The notes beneath the pieces are model-generated. The model had not been told where the DNA came from. It worked only from the letters and a program-made list of their open reading frames with translations, and made no database searches. DNA of 64,000 nt from Gemmatimonadaceae bacterium (GTDB lineage: Bacteria > Latescibacterota > UBA2968 > UBA8231): NCBI GenBank assembly GCA_026706075.1, contig JAPOZM010000114.1, forward strand, positions 1 through 64,000. The letters run 5' to 3'. The number at the start of each line of letters is the position of its first letter. The stretch's first letter is position 1. Shown piece by piece: positions 59,148 through 64,000 of the stretch. The translations under genes and the position numbers were made by a program.

Positions 59148-59588
59148 ATGAGATGGGCCTTCGCCCTCGGTTCCGCCGCTGCCGCCGCCGGCGTCATCGC
59201 CCTCCTCGCCCTGGGCATCCGCCAGTCGGCGAGCCGTCACATGACCCTCGACCTCCTGCTGGCCGAGGCTCACACCCTCACCCAAGACCGTCGCATCCAA
59301 CTCGGCGGCTGCACCGTCGTCCCCGGCACCATCGAGTGGGACGAGTATCGCCACCGGCCCCGATTTCAGATCACCGACGGCGAGCGCCGGCTGGCCGTCC
59401 GCTACACGGGCAACTCGGTACTTCCCGACACCTTCCAGGATCGCGCCCAAGTGGTGCTCGAAGGCCGCTTCGTTCCCGCCCAGCAACGCTTCGAGGCCGA
59501 GGTCGTGCAGGCCAAGTGTCCATCCAAGTACGAGGGCCAGAGCTACGGCGATCACCCGGAGGCGTTGAAGCCAACGGGCAGCATCTGA
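59148..59588 (+). CDS. ccmE: Cytochrome c maturation protein CcmE, CXXXY variant
   Basis: The 146-residue heme chaperone has an N-terminal membrane anchor (WAFALGSAAAAAGVIALLAL) and an OB-fold (IQLGGCTVVPGTIEWDEY, RRLAVRYTGNSVLPDTFQD, VVLEGRFVPAQQRFEAE). The heme attachment motif is VQAKCPSKYEG, with Cys at about residue 124 and Tyr at 128. The common form is HXXXY; the Cys form is known from archaea and Desulfovibrio. It starts the cytochrome c maturation cluster: the next gene (CcmF-CcmH fusion) begins 10 bases on. Confidence 0.92.
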   Translation: MRWAFALGSAAAAAGVIALLALGIRQSASRHMTLDLLLAEAHTLTQDRRIQLGGCTVVPGTIEWDEYRHRPRFQITDGERRLAVRYTGNSVLPDTFQDRAQVVLEGRFVPAQQRFEAEVVQAKCPSKYEGQSYGDHPEALKPTGSI

Positions 59589-59598
59589 CCCCGGCGGC

Positions 59599-62052
59599 AT
59601 GGTCGACATCGGCTACTTCGCCCTGTGCCTGTCGCTGGCGGCGGGCGGGTACGCGGCGCTTGCGTCAATCCTCGGGGCGCACCGCAACCACGAAGGCCTG
59701 ATCCGCTCCGGTGAGAACGCCGCCCTGGCCGTTTGCGGCCTGTACACGGTCTCGGTTGCGGGGTTGTGGTACGCGATCCTGACGCACGACTTCGAGGTCC
59801 AGTACGTGGCCGAGAACACGAACCGGGCCCAGCCCCTCCAGTACGTGGTCGCTTCGCTGTGGGGAGGGCAGAACGGGTCGATCCTGTTCTGGGGCTGGAT
59901 CCTGTCGCTGTACACCGCCGCCGTGGTACTCCTCAACCGCCACCGCTACCGGGCCCTGATGCCCTACACGATCGCCGTTCTCGGCGCCTCCTGTTTCTTC
60001 TTCGCCCTGTTGAACATCTACGCCGCCGACCCCTTCCGGCGGCTGCCCTTCACGCCTCTCGACGGCAGCGGCCTGAACCCCATCCTCCAGCACCCCTACA
60101 TGGCCATCCATCCCCCGATGTTGTACGCGGGCATGGTGGGCATGACCGTCCCCTTCGCCTTCGGCATCGCCGCCTTGGCCTCGAGGCGCCTCGACAACTC
60201 CTGGCTGTACGCGATGCGCCGGTGGCTGCTGATCCCCTGGATGTTCCTCGGCGCCGGGCTCCTGCTCGGTGGCAAATGGGCCTACGTCGAGCTGGGCTGG
60301 GGGGGCTACTGGGGCTGGGACCCCGTGGAGAACGCCTCGCTGATGCCCTGGCTGGCCGCCACTGCGCTGCTGCACTCGGTGATGATCCAGGAGCGCAAGG
60401 GCATGCTCAAGGTCTGGAACATGGTGCTCCTTTTCTTCACCTTCGGCATGACGATCTTCGGCACCTTCCTCACCCGCTCCGGCATCGTCTCCTCCGTCCA
60501 CGCCTTCGCCCAGTCGAACGTCGGTCCCTACTTCGTCGCCTTTCTGGCGCTGATCATCGCCGGTTCCGCCGCTCTGCTGGTGACCCGCCTGGACCACCTC
60601 AAGGCGGAGCACCGGCTCGAGTCCTTCGCCTCCCGCGAGAGCGCCTTCCTGCTCAACAACTGGATCCTGCTCGCCCTGCTCTTCGCCGTCCTCTGGGGAA
60701 CCCTCTTTCCGGTGATCTCCGAGGCGTTCACGGGCGACAAGATCACCGTGGGGGCGCCCTTCTTCGACCGGGTGAGCGTACCCATGGGCCTGGTGCTGCT
60801 CTTCCTCACGGGCGCCGGCCCCCTATTCGCCTGGCGGCGAACGTCGATGGAGAGCCTCCGCCGCAATTTCGGGATTCCCGGCGTCTGCGGACTCTTCGCT
60901 CTCGGCCTTGCGGCGGCCCTCGGTGTACGCGGACTCTACCCCCTCGTGTCCCTGACCTTGTGCGGTTTCGTCGCCGGCTCCGTGGCCTTCGAGTTCGCCC
61001 GGGGCATCGCCGCCCGGCAGCGGACCTCACGGGAAACCCTCCTGACCGCCGGGGCCCGCCTGCTGGCCAAGAGCCGACGGCGCTACGGGGGCTACCTCGT
61101 CCACGTCTCCATCGTGCTGCTTTTCGTCGGCTTCACCGGCAAGGCCTTCACCAGCGAGCGGGAGGTCGTCCTCGAGCCCGGCGAGTCGACCCGGATCGGC
61201 GAGTACACGGCCACGCTGGAGACCCTGGCCTTCGGCGACGACCCCAACCGGTCGGTGCAGGCAGCCGCCGTCGGCCTCGAGCGCGACGGGCGCTTTCTGG
61301 CCACCCTCGTGCCGGAGCGCCACTTCTACAAGACCGCCGAGCAGAACACCACCGAGGTCGCCATCTACTCGCGCTGGCTCGAGGACTTCTACCTCATTCT
61401 GGTGGGTCCTTCCTCGGACTTGGGCTCTGCCAAGTTCCAGATCTACCTCAACCCCCTCGTGGCATGCGTCTGGTTGGGGGCGGCTTTGCTCGTGGTCAGC
61501 GCTCTGTGGACGATGTGGCCGTCGGCGCGCGACCGGCGCATGGCCCGCCTCGACCGGGACACCTCGCGCACTCAGACGGGAGATGATCCTCGTCGCGGGG
61601 GGGGCGCTGCTCCGGCGGTCATCCTCCTGTGCCTGACCGCCCTCTGCGCCCCGGCCCGAGCGGCTCCGCCGCCGGCGCAGGTCAAGGCCATGGCCGCGGA
61701 CCTCGTCTGCCTGTGCGGTACCTGCAACCGCGAGTCCCTGGCCACCTGCCTGTGCCAATTCGCCATCGCCGAGCGGGAGAGCATCGCCCTCCGGCTGGAG
61801 GAGGGTCAGGGCCGCGAGGAGATCGTTGCTGCCTACGTAGAGCGCTTCGGTCCCATGGGGCTGGCCAATCCGCCCGAGGGCTACGGCTTCGTGTGGGTCA
61901 TCCCCTTCCTGGTGCTCGCCGGGGGCGCCCTCGGCGTTCGCCGGATCCTCTCCCGCTGGCGGCGGGGCAGCCCCCCGGAAGCCCCCGCGCGCAGCCGGCC
62001 ATCGCCCTTGGACGAGCAGTTGCGGCGGGAGCTGGACGGCTTCGAGGGCTGA
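59599..62052 (+). CDS. ccmF: CcmF heme lyase fused to CcmH-like thiol-disulfide protein
   Basis: The 817-residue frame begins with a full CcmF (about residues 1-655): many membrane helices, the WWD-type heme-binding motif WGGYWGWDPVENASLMPW near residue 233, and conserved His residues. Residues of about 660-817 are CcmH-like: a hydrophobic segment (PAVILLCLTALCAPARA), the redox motif CLCGTCNRESLATC (CGTC at about 706-709), a second membrane helix (GFVWVIPFLVLAGGALG) and a short tail. CcmF attaches heme to apocytochrome c; CcmH keeps its cysteines reduced. The join contains a run of eight G (61597-61604) and an ATG in another frame at 61583, so two separate genes split by a one-base error cannot be excluded. 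Confidence 0.88.
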   Translation: MVDIGYFALCLSLAAGGYAALASILGAHRNHEGLIRSGENAALAVCGLYTVSVAGLWYAILTHDFEVQYVAENTNRAQPLQYVVASLWGGQNGSILFWGWILSLYTAAVVLLNRHRYRALMPYTIAVLGASCFFFALLNIYAADPFRRLPFTPLDGSGLNPILQHPYMAIHPPMLYAGMVGMTVPFAFGIAALASRRLDNSWLYAMRRWLLIPWMFLGAGLLLGGKWAYVELGWGGYWGWDPVENASLMPWLAATALLHSVMIQERKGMLKVWNMVLLFFTFGMTIFGTFLTRSGIVSSVHAFAQSNVGPYFVAFLALIIAGSAALLVTRLDHLKAEHRLESFASRESAFLLNNWILLALLFAVLWGTLFPVISEAFTGDKITVGAPFFDRVSVPMGLVLLFLTGAGPLFAWRRTSMESLRRNFGIPGVCGLFALGLAAALGVRGLYPLVSLTLCGFVAGSVAFEFARGIAARQRTSRETLLTAGARLLAKSRRRYGGYLVHVSIVLLFVGFTGKAFTSEREVVLEPGESTRIGEYTATLETLAFGDDPNRSVQAAAVGLERDGRFLATLVPERHFYKTAEQNTTEVAIYSRWLEDFYLILVGPSSDLGSAKFQIYLNPLVACVWLGAALLVVSALWTMWPSARDRRMARLDRDTSRTQTGDDPRRGGGAAPAVILLCLTALCAPARAAPPPAQVKAMAADLVCLCGTCNRESLATCLCQFAIAERESIALRLEEGQGREEIVAAYVERFGPMGLANPPEGYGFVWVIPFLVLAGGALGVRRILSRWRRGSPPEAPARSRPSPLDEQLRRELDGFEG

Positions 62053-62058
62053 ACCGCG

Positions 62059-62532
62059 GTGAGCCTCGTCATCCCCTTCGTCTGCCTGGCCCTGCTAGTC
62101 GTCTTCGTCGCCGCCGTGGTCCAGCCGGTACTGGCCGCTCCCCTGTCCTGGCGCCGCCAGACGGGCAGCGCCCTCCGGCGCCTGGAGCTCACCGAGCGCA
62201 AGGAGCAGCTCTACGCCTCGATCAAGGAGCTCGAGTTCGACCACCGGGTGGGCAAGATCTCGCAGGACGACCACGACTCCCTCCGGGCAGAGCTGGAGTC
62301 CCAGGCCGTCGAGGTCCTGTCCGGGCTCCACCTGCTCGATGCTCAGGATCCGGACCGGGGCCTGCACCAGCGCATCGAGGAGGACGTCAGAGTCCTGGCC
62401 GCCGACAGGGAGGCAGCCCGGCCGCGCGCGGATTCCGGCTCCTGTCCCGACTGCGGCCGGGCTCGGGGACCAGGGCACCGATTCTGTCCGGACTGCGGCT
62501 TTCGGCTGGGCGATCCCTCCCCGGCCACATGA
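62059..62532 (+). CDS. CcmI-like membrane protein with C-terminal zinc ribbon
   Basis: From GTG 62059 the 157-residue product has an N-terminal membrane helix (VIPFVCLALLVVFVAAVVQPV), a helical segment of the CcmI N-terminal type (LYASIKELEFDHRVGKIS, DDHDSLRAELESQAVE), and a zinc ribbon at the end (SCPDCGRARGPGHRFCPDCG). It begins six bases after the CcmF-CcmH stop and overlaps the next gene by ATGA. It probably replaces the TPR-bearing CcmI in the apocytochrome-handling step. The zinc ribbon is an addition not found in classical CcmI. Confidence 0.78.
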   Translation: MSLVIPFVCLALLVVFVAAVVQPVLAAPLSWRRQTGSALRRLELTERKEQLYASIKELEFDHRVGKISQDDHDSLRAELESQAVEVLSGLHLLDAQDPDRGLHQRIEEDVRVLAADREAARPRADSGSCPDCGRARGPGHRFCPDCGFRLGDPSPAT

Positions 62533-63671
62533 CACGGCTCCTCCGTCCATGGCCGGTCGCGGTCCTGTCCGCCCTGGCGGCGGGCATGTCGGCACCGGTC
62601 TCCGCGGCAACAGTGAGGGGATACGTCCTGGACGTGCTTCGAGACGAGCGCGTGCCCGGCGTCGAAGTCGCCTTCCTGGTCCCGGACGAAGGCGGGGGAG
62701 TCACCGAGATCGCCCGGCGCACCACCGACGAGACCGGCGGCTTTTCCTTCGCCGCCCCCTTTCTGTCGGCGGGCACCCCCTTCGCCCTCACCGCCTACTA
62801 CCGCGATCTGGAGTACGGCACCCGGAACCTGGTGGTGGGCAACCAGGACCGGGTGATTCTCGAGGTCTACGAAGGCACCGACGACCCCTCCGGCATCCAT
62901 GTCGCCGCGCATCACCTGTTCCTCTCGGTGAGGGAGCGAGGTCTCGAGGTCTTGCAGCTGGTGGAAGCGGAGAACCACGGATCGGCCACCTTTGTGGGCC
63001 GCCTGGCAGGGGAGGAGCGCCGGGTGCTCGAGCTGGCACTGCCCGCGGGCCATCTCGGCCTGCAGGCTCACGCCGGAGCCATCGTGCGCGCCGGGCCGAC
63101 CCGGGCCTTCGACTCGCGGCCTCTGCCTCCGGGCTCGACCCAGGCCGCCTTTACCTTCCAGCTGCCCGCGGCGGCCTTGGAGAGCAACGGCTACGAGCAC
63201 ACCGTCATCTACCCGACGGATCGCCTGGAGCTGTTTCTGCAACCTCCGGAGATCTCCCTCGGCGCGCCTTTCCAAGCCCTGGGCCGAGTCACCATCCAGG
63301 ATCGGGAATACGGCCACTTCCGTCTTGAGGGCCTGGCCCCCGGCCGCACCGTAACTGTGCCGCTGCCGATCCCGAGACCGCTGCGCTGGGCCCTGAAGTG
63401 GGCCACTTTGGCCCTCGTGCCGGTGGCTCTGGTCACCGTCGCCGGCCTGGCCCGGACGACGGCCGGACCCACGGAGACGCCCGGCCTGACCGCGGAGGAT
63501 CGCGAGGGGCTGGAGCAGCGGCGGCAGGAGCTGCTGGCCGAACTGTCACAACTCGACCCCGTTCGAGATCTCTCGCAAGGGCAGGACTCACCGACCCGGC
63601 CGCGGCATCTGGTCATGGTCGAGGCCGTCGAGGTCTACCGGCGTCTCGGCCTGGACGCCGAGGACGCCTGA
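62529..63671 (+). CDS. Exported carboxypeptidase-regulatory-like domain protein in the ccm cluster
   Basis: The 380-residue protein starts at ATG 62529, overlapping the upstream stop by ATGA. A signal peptide (AVLSALAAGMSAPVSA) leads to a beta-sandwich of the carboxypeptidase-regulatory-like type (ATVRGYVLDVLRDERVPGVE, TTDETGGFSFAAPF). A second beta-rich part follows, then a membrane helix (ALKWATLALVPVALVTVAGL, about residues 293-315) and a cytoplasmic tail that is coiled-coil-like (REGLEQRRQELLAELSQL). It is flanked by ccm genes on both sides, so a role in c-type cytochrome assembly or in presenting substrates is likely but unproven. I know of no named family. Confidence 0.72.
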   Translation: MTRLLRPWPVAVLSALAAGMSAPVSAATVRGYVLDVLRDERVPGVEVAFLVPDEGGGVTEIARRTTDETGGFSFAAPFLSAGTPFALTAYYRDLEYGTRNLVVGNQDRVILEVYEGTDDPSGIHVAAHHLFLSVRERGLEVLQLVEAENHGSATFVGRLAGEERRVLELALPAGHLGLQAHAGAIVRAGPTRAFDSRPLPPGSTQAAFTFQLPAAALESNGYEHTVIYPTDRLELFLQPPEISLGAPFQALGRVTIQDREYGHFRLEGLAPGRTVTVPLPIPRPLRWALKWATLALVPVALVTVAGLARTTAGPTETPGLTAEDREGLEQRRQELLAELSQLDPVRDLSQGQDSPTRPRHLVMVEAVEVYRRLGLDAEDA

Positions 63672-63680
63672 GACTCACCG

Positions 63681-64000
63681 TGCTGCTCCGCGTGGAAGAG
63701 CTGCGCAAGCACTACGGCAGCACGGTCGCCCTCGACGGGGTCGACCTGACCGTCGACCCCGGCACCCACCTGCTGCTGGCCGGGGCCAACGGCGCCGGCA
63801 AGACCACCTTGCTGCGCTTGCTGACCGGCTTGACGGCCCCGTCTGCCGGCCTTGTGCGGATCGACGGGGAGGACCCGCGGCGGTCACGGTTGCGGCAGCG
63901 GCTGGGACTGCTCTCCCACCAGACGCAGCTCTACGACGATCTGACGGTGAGGGAGAACCTGCGTTTCTTCGCCCGCCTCTACGGAGCGCCGCCCGGCGCC
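63681..64000 (+). CDS. ccmA: Heme exporter/ABC transporter ATP-binding protein CcmA, N-terminal part
   Basis: The 106 visible codons from GTG 63681 encode the start of an ABC ATPase: VEELRKHYGSTVALDGVDL, Walker A LAGANGAGKTTLLRLL, the post-Walker segment GLVRIDGEDPRR, and the Q-loop LGLLSHQTQLYDDLTVREN. The size and motifs fit CcmA, which works with CcmB and CcmC to load heme onto CcmE. Position nine bases after the previous ccm-cluster gene supports this. The gene is cut by the window edge, so the signature and Walker B are not visible. Confidence 0.88.

Overview
The window is very GC-rich (roughly 70% by eye) and almost wall-to-wall coding. No gene-free stretch exceeds 300 bases; the longest is the 285-base divergent region at 40992-41276. 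It reads as a bacterial chromosome segment. Clues to the lineage are two secreted beta-helix proteins ending in a FlgD-like/T9SS-type C-terminal module (NPFNP, ending KMVLVR), a DUF2723 membrane protein with C-terminal TPRs, a tandem-fused UvrA, and many uncharacterised sugar/amino-acid catabolism genes (phytanoyl-CoA dioxygenase family, Ldh family, amidohydrolase, SGNH hydrolase, creatininase). This fits a member of the FCB superphylum such as Latescibacterota, Krumholzibacteriota or Eisenbacteria. That placement is inference, not proof.

Layout. 1-9686 (minus): fused double UvrA, a CBM9/DOMON-like protein, a DUF2723 membrane protein and a truncated GT2 glycosyltransferase. 9855-19303 (mixed strands): sugar isomerase/epimerase, ThpR, FIST sensor protein, creatininase plus SDR, peptidoglycan amidase, RsmC-like methyltransferase, an unknown TIM-barrel-like protein with a small zinc-finger/coiled-coil partner, and the dgcN-dgcA pair for D-glutamate catabolism. 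19389-21916 (minus): ATP-dependent DNA ligase followed by a DUF1016-N protein with a degenerate nuclease-like tail. 22080-28658: exported RidA-like protein, alpha/beta hydrolase, amidohydrolase, a large unknown protein coupled to an SGNH hydrolase, and a small-ORF/AbiEii-like nucleotidyltransferase pair. 28850-33488 (plus): two-gene NAD-type formate dehydrogenase (NuoE-NuoF fusion and a molybdopterin subunit with a NuoG-like N-terminus). 33504-39343 (minus): tandemly duplicated secreted beta-helix proteins, a spermidine-synthase-like protein and an SBF-like transporter. 39396-43175: DtxR-type regulator and gap (minus), then a dioxygenase and an Ldh-family dehydrogenase (plus).

43258-50976 (minus) is a housekeeping operon: ispE, tRNA-Gln(TTG), rplY, pth, hppA, rpsF, a DUF2232 membrane protein, rplI, a lipoprotein and a small membrane protein. 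The rpsR gene normally found between rpsF and rplI is missing here. From 51070 to the right edge (plus) lie a 1263-residue exported TPR protein behind a near-consensus promoter, a translationally coupled trio (sigma-54 activator, HtrA-like protease, M24 peptidase), and a cytochrome c maturation cluster: ccmE with a Cys instead of His heme ligand, a ccmF-ccmH fusion, a CcmI-like zinc-ribbon protein, an exported carboxypeptidase-regulatory-like protein and the start of ccmA.

No CRISPR array, insertion sequence, prophage or rRNA was seen. The most unusual content is architectural: the fused double UvrA, the CcmF-CcmH fusion together with a CXXXY CcmE, the DUF1016-N protein whose nuclease-like domain has lost its catalytic signatures, and several coupled gene pairs of unknown role.
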